This document shows, one piece after another, positions 22,248 to 32,300 of a stretch of DNA of 64,000 nucleotides; position 1 is the stretch's first letter; each line of letters opens with the position of its first letter. The notes beneath the pieces were generated by a model that saw only the letters and a list, made by a program, of their open reading frames with translations, did no database searches and was not told the DNA's origin. Source of the stretch: Flavobacteriales bacterium. GTDB lineage: Bacteria; Bacteroidota; Bacteroidia; Flavobacteriales_F; PHOS-HE28. The DNA lies in the NCBI GenBank assembly GCA_016703005.1, contig JADJCX010000015.1:15456-79455 (forward strand), written 5' to 3'. The translations under genes and the position numbers were made by a program.

Positions 22248-23042
22248 TCACTGCCGATTGATGCGTTCCAGGAACGCCTTCACCCCGCTGGTCAACCGCT
22301 TGATCTGGCCGCCCACGCCTTCTGTATTCACGTAAACTGTGTTGTGGTCGCCGGCCAGTTCATGTTGCGGCCGTGTGGGCGTGTAGTAATAGGTAGCGAT
22401 GCTCTTGCGGTTGATCCCTTCCGGCGCGTTCAATGGCTTGGGGTGGCCGTGGAAACTGATCTCATTGGTTTCGAACATCGCGCACCGGTTGAAGGTGGGC
22501 GCCACTTTGGCCAGTAACTTCTTCTCCGGCCCGGTGAGGTCCCAGAGCTCGAGGTTGCCTTCGTACTCCTCCTTCCAATCCTTGTTCATGTACACCAGCA
22601 CGTTCAAGCGGCGGTGGTGTTTGGTGTCGGGGTGGAAATTGTAGTCGACGTGAACATTGAGAAAGGCACCGCGCGTGCTCTGGTGCAGGCCGCCGCCGAA
22701 AAGCTTCGCATCGCCTTCAAGTTGTTCAATGTCGGTCACCTTTTCCAACCATTGCAGGAAAACCGGCGAATTCAACTCGCCGAATACGCGGTCCATCACA
22801 CTGGCCGGCTCGAAAACGGTCTTCGTGCATTTGTTCTTCTGATCGATATAGGTGGTGCCGTCCCACTTGCCGTCTTTGATGGTCGGATAGTGGCTCAAGA
22901 CCTCTTCGGCGCGTTCGGGTTTGAAGAACGACTCGAAGGTGGTCCACCGGAAGGGCTGCTTCCCTTGATAGTCGGCGCGTATTTCGGCGTAGCGCTGCTG
23001 CAGGTTATCAAAGTCTATGAATTCCATGGCGTGTGTGATCAA
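22248..23042 (-). CDS. 2OG-Fe(II) oxygenase family protein (prolyl-4-hydroxylase-like)
   Basis: This is a 264-residue Fe(II)/2-oxoglutarate-dependent dioxygenase-like protein. The double-stranded beta-helix iron ligands are His131 and Asp133 (NVHVDYNFH) and His198 (SFHGHPKP). Arg212 in NRKSIATYYY is the likely 2-oxoglutarate-binding residue. A conserved EGNLELWD strand matches the prolyl-hydroxylase-type branch (PF13640). The substrate could be a protein side chain or a small molecule. It has no signal peptide. The second Met, at 23027 (MEFIDFDNL), is an alternative and perhaps better start. It is minus-strand, convergent with the deacetylase, and separated by 143 bases from the PorE-like gene upstream, so it probably has its own promoter. 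Confidence 0.82.
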   Translation of the reverse strand: MITHAMEFIDFDNLQQRYAEIRADYQGKQPFRWTTFESFFKPERAEEVLSHYPTIKDGKWDGTTYIDQKNKCTKTVFEPASVMDRVFGELNSPVFLQWLEKVTDIEQLEGDAKLFGGGLHQSTRGAFLNVHVDYNFHPDTKHHRRLNVLVYMNKDWKEEYEGNLELWDLTGPEKKLLAKVAPTFNRCAMFETNEISFHGHPKPLNAPEGINRKSIATYYYTPTRPQHELAGDHNTVYVNTEGVGGQIKRLTSGVKAFLERINRQ

Positions 23043-23058
23043 TGGACGCGGAGAGAAC

Positions 23059-23075
23059 GGCCCGGTTGCCGGGCC
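23059..23075. repeat. Hairpin upstream of the 2OG oxygenase gene
   Basis: GGCCCGG-TTG-CCGGGCC forms a perfect 7-bp stem with a three-base loop. It lies in the leader of the 22248-23042 gene and about 110 bases after the PorE-like stop. It lacks a T tract; it could be a weak terminator or a leader structure. Confidence 0.35.
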
Positions 23076-23185
23076 AATGTATTTCCGGTTCTCACCAATT
23101 GTGTCACCTAAAATGGAGAGGGGAGCCCTTGATCAGCGAATGCCGATGGTTCGACGCGAGCGACAACACTTGTCGTGCGACCGTA

Positions 23186-25408
23186 CTACTCCAACACCCC
23201 CGTCACCACATACTCCACGCGGCGGTTGGCGGCGTGCTCCTCCTCGGAGCATTGCACGCCGGCTACGCAATGGTTCACGGGATGTGTAGCACCATAGCCC
23301 TTCGCGCTGATACGCTCTTTCGCCACGCCTCTTGAGCGTAGCACATCGAGGATGGCATTGGCGCGCTTCTGGTCGAGCTTCAAGGCTGCATCGGCATCGC
23401 CGCGCGAGTCGCTGTGCACCCCGACTTCCACGATCAACGTGGGATTGGTCATCAAGCGCTCGGCCAGCTGTTCCAGTTCGGCCTTGGCCTTTGGGTCGGG
23501 CGCGGAACTGTTCTGCGCCCAACGCTGGTGCTTCAAGGGCACCGCAGTACCTACACCTATCGGCTCGAAATCGAGTTCGTAGGCTTCGTTCAGGTCGATG
23601 ATGCCTTGCTTCACCCCGACAGTGGTCACCGGCATGCTCATGCGCCAGAAGCCCTGCTTCTCGATGAGAACCTCATACTCTTCGTTGGGGGTCAACCGGA
23701 AATCGAAATCACCGCCCTCCCCTGTCATTTCCGTCTCGGTGAAGAGCGTGGTGATGTTCACCAGGCTCACTTTCATTCCTTGCACGAAACCGAGGTGGTC
23801 GGCGTAGCGTGCCACACCACGCAGCCAGATGCCCGCCTCCGGCACCATGTGTATGTCGCGCGCCATGATCTGCTGCTCGGCAATACGCTCGGTGCTCAAG
23901 TGCTGCTCACCGTCGTAGCGTCCCTTCATCCGCGCCTTCACCACGTACTCCTTGTCCTTCTCGACCGTGAAGGTGTACTTGCCATAGGTATCGGTCGTCG
24001 TGCTCTCGATCACCGTGCCATCCGCAGCAAGCAGTTGCACTTCCACATCGATCACCGGCGATTCGTCCTCGTCGTCGATCACGAACCCGGTGCAGAGGAA
24101 GCGGTCCTCGAGCGGACGTTTCAACACGAAGGAATAGATATCGTCATCGCCTTTGCCACCGGGCCGATTGCTGCTGAAGAAGCCCCGTTCGCCCTTGCTG
24201 TCGATGATGAACGCGAAATCATCCTTCGGCCCGTTCACCGGCGCACCAACGTTCACAGCGACCATGAAACGCCCATCGCTACCGGGTTTCGCTTGGTACA
24301 CGTCCAGACCTCCCAAGCCGGGGTGGCCATTGCTCGCGAACCACAACGTCCCGTTACTGTCAATGAAGGGGAAGGCTTCGTTGTAAGGTGAGTTGATGGC
24401 AGGGCCAAGGTTTTCGGGTGCGCCCCACTGCCCACCCTGATCCCGGCACATGTAGATATCGGTACCGCCGTTGCCACCGGGCATGTCGCTGACGAAATAC
24501 AAACGCTTGCCGTCGCGCGAAAGTGCAGGATGGCCAACGGAGCATTCGCTGTTGTTGTAGAGGAACTGTTCCGTGGTGCTCCATTCCTTATTGATCCATT
24601 CCGCTTTGTAGATGGCAAGGCGTGCAATACCGTTGTTGCTCTTCTGTGCTTTGCCTTTGAACAAGTTGTTGCGAGTGAACCAAATGGTGCTCACATCCTG
24701 GCTCACCACCGCCGGTCCTTCGTGCAGCTTGCTGTTCACGTTGCCCTCCAACGCAGTTGCGTTCACCAGATCGCCGGCCTCCGTGCGTTGCGCGAAGTAC
24801 AGATCCAAGAAGGGCTGCGCGTTCCATGCCGCCGTGCGCTGCACGCCCACACGTTCGTTGCGCGCACTGGCGAAGATCACGCGGTCATCATCCAGCCAAG
24901 TGGTTCCGAAGTCGCTCACTGCGGTGTTGGTGCTCACCGCCCTCACTTCCCAGCGGTCGATGTCGTACATGAACTTCTTCGCGAAGTCGCTGATGTTGCT
25001 TCGGCGCGGTGCGCCTTCGCGCATCGTCGTGAGCAGATACTGATCCATCCACTCTTCCGCCTCCTTGTACTTGCCGTTGCTTTTCAGTGCCTGCGCATAG
25101 TTGTACAGGTCCTGTGGTTCGCGGTTCAGGAATTTCACGGTGATGGCGTACCACTTCTCCGCTTCTTCGGTGTTGCCCAAACGCAGGTAGCAATCGGCCA
25201 AGCGCTTGGTCACATGCTCGTTCACCGCGCCCTTGTCGGCGGCCACTTCGTAGTGTTCAATGGCCTCGGCGTAGGCCATCTGTTCGTAGGACTTGTCCCC
25301 CAAGCGGATGCGCGCATCGGCACTGCCCTGTGCCGCGGCGGCGGTCTGCATAACGAGCAGCACAGCCAGTGGGGCGAGCAATTTCCGGGTGGCGCGGCGT
25401 ACCAGCAT
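23186..25408 (-). CDS. PorE-like TPR / beta-propeller / OmpA-family protein
   Basis: The 740 residues have, in order, a signal peptide (to about Ala26), TPR-type helices (about 30-130), and PD40/WD40-like propeller blades (about 150-430; for example LSRDGKRLYFVSDMPGGNGGTDIYM and ERGFFSSNRPGGKGDDDIY). A carboxypeptidase-regulatory-like beta sandwich follows (about 440-530), then a second beta domain, and a C-terminal OmpA domain (about 640-735) that would bind peptidoglycan. This is the architecture of PorE, a T9SS component anchored to peptidoglycan. Unlike the P. gingivalis lipoprotein, no lipobox cysteine is visible. It begins one base after the upstream PorP/SprF stop, in the giant-adhesin operon. 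It could be the housekeeping PorE or an adhesin-specific paralogue. Confidence 0.85.
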   Translation of the reverse strand: MLVRRATRKLLAPLAVLLVMQTAAAAQGSADARIRLGDKSYEQMAYAEAIEHYEVAADKGAVNEHVTKRLADCYLRLGNTEEAEKWYAITVKFLNREPQDLYNYAQALKSNGKYKEAEEWMDQYLLTTMREGAPRRSNISDFAKKFMYDIDRWEVRAVSTNTAVSDFGTTWLDDDRVIFASARNERVGVQRTAAWNAQPFLDLYFAQRTEAGDLVNATALEGNVNSKLHEGPAVVSQDVSTIWFTRNNLFKGKAQKSNNGIARLAIYKAEWINKEWSTTEQFLYNNSECSVGHPALSRDGKRLYFVSDMPGGNGGTDIYMCRDQGGQWGAPENLGPAINSPYNEAFPFIDSNGTLWFASNGHPGLGGLDVYQAKPGSDGRFMVAVNVGAPVNGPKDDFAFIIDSKGERGFFSSNRPGGKGDDDIYSFVLKRPLEDRFLCTGFVIDDEDESPVIDVEVQLLAADGTVIESTTTDTYGKYTFTVEKDKEYVVKARMKGRYDGEQHLSTERIAEQQIMARDIHMVPEAGIWLRGVARYADHLGFVQGMKVSLVNITTLFTETEMTGEGGDFDFRLTPNEEYEVLIEKQGFWRMSMPVTTVGVKQGIIDLNEAYELDFEPIGVGTAVPLKHQRWAQNSSAPDPKAKAELEQLAERLMTNPTLIVEVGVHSDSRGDADAALKLDQKRANAILDVLRSRGVAKERISAKGYGATHPVNHCVAGVQCSEEEHAANRRVEYVVTGVLE

Positions 25409-25409
25409 C

Positions 25410-26339
25410 TCAGAAGTATCGAGGGGTAATGGTGCGGCCTTTCACGAAGCGGAAGTCGTAGCTGAGCATGATCTCGTGCGTGCCGCTGTTGTACGCGCCA
25501 AGGCGCGAGGTGGTGAGGTCGAACGCATAACCGACCCGCAGCTGGCGGCTCAGCATGTACTGGGCCATCACGCCGAACGAATCGCCGAACCGGTACATGG
25601 CGCCGAACCATACACGCTCGCGCAAGAGGAAGTTGGCATTGACGTCGAGCGAGAGCGGCGCCCCTTCCACCGCACGTACCATGATGCTCGGCTTGAACTT
25701 CAACTCGGTACCGAGGTCCCTCACCACACCTGCGACCAGGAAATAGTGACGGGCTTCCTCGGCCGTGGTGATGACACTGGCCGTGGCCGAGTTCAATTGG
25801 TTGGTGAGCAGTTTGGGTGCGCTGAGGCCGACGTATGCACGTGGAGTATGCCAGTAAATGCCGAACCCGAAATTGGGCAGGAACTGCCCACCCAAATTCT
25901 GGTTGCTCGGATCGACTTCCACCGTGCTCAATTCTGCCAGGTCGGCTTGGAAAAGATTTCCACCGCCCTTCAGACCGAACGCCAAACGCGAGTTGGCACC
26001 GGTACGGATCCGGTAGGCCAAGTCCAGATAAGCACCGGTCTGTTTCACCGGCCCCGCCTGATCGTTGAGGATGCTGACACCGATGGCGATCTTCTGATTG
26101 CGCAGTGGGCTGTGCCCTGCGATCGTTTGCGTGCTTGGTGCGCCTTCGAACCCCACCCACTGATGCCGTGACAAGGCCATAACGGTCATGACATCGGCGC
26201 TGCCCGCGTAGCCAGGATTGAAAGCCAGTGTATTGAACATGTACTGACTGAACAGCGGATCCTGCTGGGCAGAGGTGCCCAACGCAAACCCACACAACGC
26301 GAGCACGCCCAACGATCGTATGCTGCTGCGCATGCTCAT
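25410..26339 (-). CDS. PorP/SprF-family type IX secretion outer-membrane protein
   Basis: This is an intact 309-residue PorP/SprF protein. It has a signal peptide ending at TSAQQ, the hallmark DPLFSQYMFNTLAFNPGYAGS with RHQWVGFEGAPST, and a C-terminal barrel signature RVGYAFDLTTSRLGAYNSGTHEIMLSYDF. Its start overlaps the stop of the 2,751-residue adhesin by four bases (ATGA), and the PorE-like gene follows one base after its own stop. The three genes are therefore almost surely co-transcribed and translationally coupled. The likely role is secretion or surface anchoring of that adhesin. Codon 3 is also ATG (26333) and may be the real start. Confidence 0.92.
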   Translation of the reverse strand: MSMRSSIRSLGVLALCGFALGTSAQQDPLFSQYMFNTLAFNPGYAGSADVMTVMALSRHQWVGFEGAPSTQTIAGHSPLRNQKIAIGVSILNDQAGPVKQTGAYLDLAYRIRTGANSRLAFGLKGGGNLFQADLAELSTVEVDPSNQNLGGQFLPNFGFGIYWHTPRAYVGLSAPKLLTNQLNSATASVITTAEEARHYFLVAGVVRDLGTELKFKPSIMVRAVEGAPLSLDVNANFLLRERVWFGAMYRFGDSFGVMAQYMLSRQLRVGYAFDLTTSRLGAYNSGTHEIMLSYDFRFVKGRTITPRYF

Positions 26340-29300
26340 CGGTTCAAGTACACGTAACCGCGGATCGCTTCGCTTCCGCTGGTGAGTTCAAGCACATAGT
26401 AGTAAGTGCCGGCGGGGAGTTGACCCGGGATCAAGGCCGTGTTGCTGGTACCATCCCAAACGATGGAGCTATTGTCGTAGCCGGAGCTCTTGTACACCTC
26501 GTTGCCCCAACGGTTGAAGATGATGATGCTGTTGCCGGGGTATCCTTCAATACCGGGAATGATGAACTGCTCGTTGGTGTCATCACCGTTCGGCGAGAAC
26601 GATTCGGGAACGAACACCTCCTCTTCGAACCCGCATGGTGAAACACCCGTGATGGTGACTGCGCCGCAACCGTACTGATCATCGATGGTGATGCTGTATG
26701 CCTGGCTGTCGAACAAGGGATCACTCTCGAACGTGAACGGTGCGCTGGAACTCAACGTGCCGGTAATGCCCGTGACGATGTAACTGCCCGGATCGCCGTT
26801 CTGTATGGTGAAGCGCACCGCGTAGGTACGGTCCTGCTCATTGCACGTGGTCTGCACAGCGATCACATCAACACTGCCCACGACGGTCACTTTAACCAGA
26901 GCGTCATCCTCCGCACAGCCTTCCGCTGCAACCGTGTAGGTGAAGTCATAGTCTCCCGGCGCACTGCCTGTGGCATCGAACAAACCACCGGTCAATCCGC
27001 CGGTGTTGTCATCATCCGCCCACGTGCCACCGGGTTGCGGAGTCCCGTTCAGGCCTGTGAACAGGTCGAGCGCCGTGGTACTGTCGCACGTAATGAGGAG
27101 TCCGTTTATACCCGCATCCGGTGGCTGGTTCACGACAACGAGCACCGTGGCCGAACTATCGGAACAAGGTGCGGTGCCGGCCACCAGGTAGGTGTAGGCA
27201 CCGGGCGCGTCCACGCCGGGGATGAAGTTGCCGTTGCTCGACCCGCCGCCCGGCGCGGTCCATACACCACCGTTTTCAGGTGTTCCTGCAAGCTGTTCGG
27301 CCAGCGCGAACGCCGTGCCCGTAGAGCACACAACGATGCTGGAGTCGCCCCCTGGATCGGGATAAGGCGTTGGTTGTATCAGCACCACAGTGCTCACGTC
27401 GCCACAATCAAGGCTCGTAACCGTGTACGAGAAGGCATACGGCCCGCCCTGTGGAAGTCCGCTGACATCCACCGTGCTACCGGTCAGGGTACCCGTCCCC
27501 ATCAAGTCGGTCCATGTTCCACCGGTTTGTGGTGTGCCGCCCAAGGTCGGGAACAGGTCGAAAGCCACGTTGCCGCCACAGACCAATAACGTATCGCCAA
27601 TACCGGGATCTGCGCCGATCACAACATTCACCGTTACGTAGTTGGTGTCCGGATCACAAATACCCGCAGTGGGCACCACATACCGGAAATCGTAGGAGCC
27701 GACAGTTACAAGGGTGGCATTGAAGCAATTGCCACTGACAGCGCCCGTGGCATCCAGATCGGTCCACGTGCCGTTCGCATCCGGCGTACCTCCAAGTGCA
27801 TCCAAAAGATCAACACAGATCTCACTCAGGCATGCATTCACATTGGCGTCGTCACCGGCATTCGGCGCCTGTGTGTTCTGTATGAAAAGTGTGGCGGTGT
27901 CGTTGACACAAGGTGCCGAACCACTCACGACGTAGGTGTACGTTCCTGAAATGTCCGCCGCCGGGTTGAAGACGGGTCCATGTGCACCGCCTCCGGGACT
28001 AAGCCATATACCGCCAGGGTCCGGGTTACCGGGCAACTGACTGATCAAGCTGAAGCCCGGATCATTGCTGCACCAGTTCAATGAAGTGTTGTTACCGGCG
28101 TTCGGCGCGTTGTTCTCCGTCACCGAAACCGTACTGATCGCCGCCGCGCATGGGATCTGTCCGTTCACTTGGTAGATGTACGTGCCCGTTCCATCGATCG
28201 CAGGATTGTACACGTTGGAATGACCCACGCCCGAGAACGTCCAAGAACCACCGGCATCCTCCCCTTGCAGTACGCCGTTGAGCGAGAATGGCACGGTGTC
28301 ATTACAGATCGTAATGCTCGCGCTGGTACCCGCTACCGGTGCTACGCTGATGCCCACTGTCGTGGTCGATGTGTCTGCAACACAACTGCCAACGGCAGGC
28401 GCTATGTAGTACCACTCACCCGGGGGATCCACACTGGGGTCGAGCAGGCTGCTATGCTGCAACCACGTCGGCGTGAACCACTGACCATTGCCATCAGCGC
28501 CGGGGCCCAGTCCTTGGTTCAGATCATAATTGGCGCCAGTGCTGCACAATTGCACTGCGTCGTCGTTGCCCGCATTCGGGCCGTCGAGCACGGTTACGGT
28601 CAGCTCTGCGCTGTCGGGATCGCACTGCGATGAAGCACCGAGAACGTAACGGAAGTCCCAGACTCCCTGCCCTGCTTGTGCTGCGTTGAAAACACCGTTG
28701 ATAAGCGCGCCACTGTTGTCGAGATCGACCCATGTGCCACCCGCTTGCGCATTGCCGGACATCAACCCGAACAGGTCGACGCTCGTCTCGCTATCGCATA
28801 CTTCCACCTGGGTGTTGTTACCGGCGTTGAGCGCATTGACGATCTCAACGGTTACGGTTGCGACATCATCAGCACATGGACCGGCGCCCTCAACGGTGTA
28901 AGTGAAGTCGTAGAAGCCCGGAGCAATGCCCGATGCATCGAATGATCCGTTGTTCAGTTGGCCTGTGTTGTCGTCATCCGCCCATGACCCACCCAGTTGC
29001 GGAGAACCATCCAACTCCGCGAAGAGGTCGATCCCGGGGTCGTCGACGCAGGCCGTTACGTTCCCATTAGCGCCTGCATTCGCCGCGGGAATAACCGTCA
29101 CCTGAACGCTCGCTTGCGCCACCCCGCAAGGAAATGCTCCAGTCACCGTGTACGTGTATGTACCCGCAGCGCTGGTGCCGGGGATGAACAACCCGTTCGT
29201 GCCACCGCTCCATGTTCCACCGCCCATCGGCGAACCCGCCAACCGATCGATCAACAAGAACGCCGGCTCGTCGCTGCACACCAACACCGCCGTGCTAATG

Positions 29301-32300
29301 CCTGCATCAGGTGCCGTGTTCTGCAGTATGGTCACCGTGCTTTGATCGTCAGGACATGGCGCGGCACCATCGATGAAGTAGGTGTACGTGCCCGGGTCGC
29401 TGCTACCGGGAATGAAGAGCCCCCCGAAGGGATCGCTGCCCGGATCGGACCACTGACCATTGTTATCAGGACCTCCGCTGAGCTGCGTAAGAAGTTGGAA
29501 AGCCGGTTGATCGCTACAGATCGTTACCGTGTTGTCGCCACCGGCATTCGGCGCATCATTCTGGATCACCGTAATGGTGGAGGACGCCGTGGGACAAGGC
29601 GCGATGCCATTGACCGTGTACACATACACTCCTGGTTCAGCAACTGGTCCGGGTATGTAAATGCCAGGATTGACATCGTTGCTCGGGTCGTACCATGTGC
29701 CGCCGTTTGCCGGGGTGCCGTTCAGTAGATCGATCAATACGAACGGATCGCCATTGTCACACACCGTGGTGTCGTTGCTGATCCCGGCGTTCGCCGCAGT
29801 GTTGATCGTCACGGATACCGTGCTCTGGTCGGAGTTGCACGGCGATTGTCCCGCAACGGTGTACGTGTAAACTCCGCTCGGATTGGTGCCCGGTAGCAGT
29901 ATGCCGCTGTGCGGAAGTCCGCCGGGTCGGGTCCATGTGCCCCCGGTTTGTTCGCCTACGAGCACGCTGAGCATGTTCACCGAATTGCCAGTGCTGCACA
30001 CCGTGAGCGTACCGTCCTGACCGGCGTTCGGCGCTACGTTCACATTCACTGTTACCGTGCTCGTCGCTGGGGGACATGATCCCGTGCCTGCCACGGTGTA
30101 CGTGTACGTACCTGCCAAGCTCGTTCCCGGAATGAACAATCCGTTGAACGATTGGTTGTTCGGGTTGGTCCACGTACCCAACTGTGGATCGTCAAGGAGA
30201 TCCACCAATAGGAAGGACGCTTGGTTGCTGCAGATCACAACGCTATTACTGGTGCCTGCATCCGGTGCTTCGTTCACCACAACATCCACCGTGCTCTGGT
30301 CGCTGACGCACGGGAATTGGCCAGGCACGGTGTAGGTGTACGTGCCTTCGATATGTTGGCTGGGAACAAAGGTGCCGCCGAACGATTGGTTGTTCGGGTC
30401 GGTCCAAACACCGTTCAGGTCAGGTGTTCCACCCAACTGGTTGAAGAGGATGACGCTACCACCGTTGCTGCATACGTTGATGGCAGAGCTATTGCCGGCG
30501 TCCGCTTCGTCATTCTCGAAGATCTCGAGCGTGGCTTCGTCGGATGAGCACGGGGGCAACCCGGGAACCGAGTAGATGTAGATCCCGGGATCGTTCACTG
30601 CGGGATCGTAGATGCCGTTGATCGCGCCGCCGGGACCGGTCCACGTGCCACCGAGTTGCGGACTACCTCCCAGTTGGTTCACCATCACGAATTGCCCGGC
30701 ACTGCTGCATGTGGTATAGGTGGCATCGTTGCCTGCAAAGGGTGCGAGGCTTACGCTGATCGTAAGCGTGGATGAAGCACTACCGCATGGCGCGGTGCCC
30801 GGAACTGTATAGGTGTACAGCCCCTGCGGACTCACCCCCGGAACGAATGTATTGCCGACGCCCGTCCCGCCCGGACCTACCCATGTGCCGTTCGTGGCCG
30901 GTGTACCGTTCAGTTCATCACGCATGCTGAACGACGCTGCATTACTGCACACGGTGATCACATCGCTACCACCCGCGTTCGGCGCCGTTGTTTCCGTCAC
31001 TTGAACCGTCGATTGATCCGCTTGACAAGGCGGCGTACCGTTCACCGTGTAGGTGTATGTGCCCGGTGCATTCGCGACGGGATCATACACGCCATTCATA
31101 TTGCCGCCCGGCCCGCTCCATTGGCCGCCAGCGTCCGGATTGTTTCCAAGCAGTGTAATGAGCGGAACGGCCGCTCCGTTGCTACAGATGTTCAACACCC
31201 CATTGCTGCCTGCGTTCGGCCCACCCACCACGTTCACCGTAACGGTTGCGCTATCGGGATCGCACGTGGCAGTGCCGGAAAGACGATAACGGAACTGGTA
31301 GGTTCCGGAGCCGTTCACGGTAGCGTTGAAGAACCCACCCGTTATGGCGGGTATGCCGCTGAGTTGCACCCACGTTCCGCCCGATTGCGGATTGCCTCCC
31401 AGCGCATCGAAGAGGTCGACGTTCGTTTCGGTATCGCACGCATTATCCGCGCCGTTGGTGCCGGCATCAAGCTGTTGCACCACCGTCACATCCACGTGTG
31501 CATGATCATCAGGGCACATGCCAATGCCGTTCACTTCGTACTCGAAATCATACGTGCCCGGATTCAGCGCACCAGTGTTCAGTATGCTGCCGTTCAGCTG
31601 ACCAGTATTATCCTGATCGTCCCAAGTCCCACCCGCATCATACGGGCCTACCAACGCCGTGAAGAGATCCACCAGAACCACGTCCTCACATACCGTAATG
31701 GCTCCATTGCCACCCGCGTTCGGGGCAGGATTCACCACCATGGTCACAGTGGCCTGATCGTTCGAGCAAGGTAAAGTACCTGCCACGGTATAAGTGTACA
31801 CGCCAGCAGCGTCGGTACCGGGTATGAACGTACCGCTGTGCGCCCCCCCCGGACCCGACCATGTGCCGCCTGATTGCGGATTGCCGTTGAGCTCTAGGAA
31901 CAAGTTCACCGGCTGCATGTTGCTGCACACGGTGCGCGTATCATCACCTCCGGCGTCGGGCGCATTCACCTGAGTTACCGTTACCACCGCGCTCTCATTG
32001 GCGCACGGGGCGGAACCGGTAACCGTGTATGTGTAGATGCCGGGGATGCTTGTACCCGGAACGTAGTTGCCACCGGCCACGACCTGGTTCAAGGGGTTGC
32101 GCCATGTACCCCCGTTCTGAGGTGCGCCACCGAGGTAGCCGAACAGCGGGAAACTTGCACCGTTACTACACACTGTTACTGCGCCATTCGTACCTGGGTC
32201 CGGTGGCGCTACCACGTTCACGGTAGCGAACGCGGTATCGTTGATGCAGGGCGTCAGCCCGATAACAACATAACGATACTGGCCCGCCACACTGGTGCCC

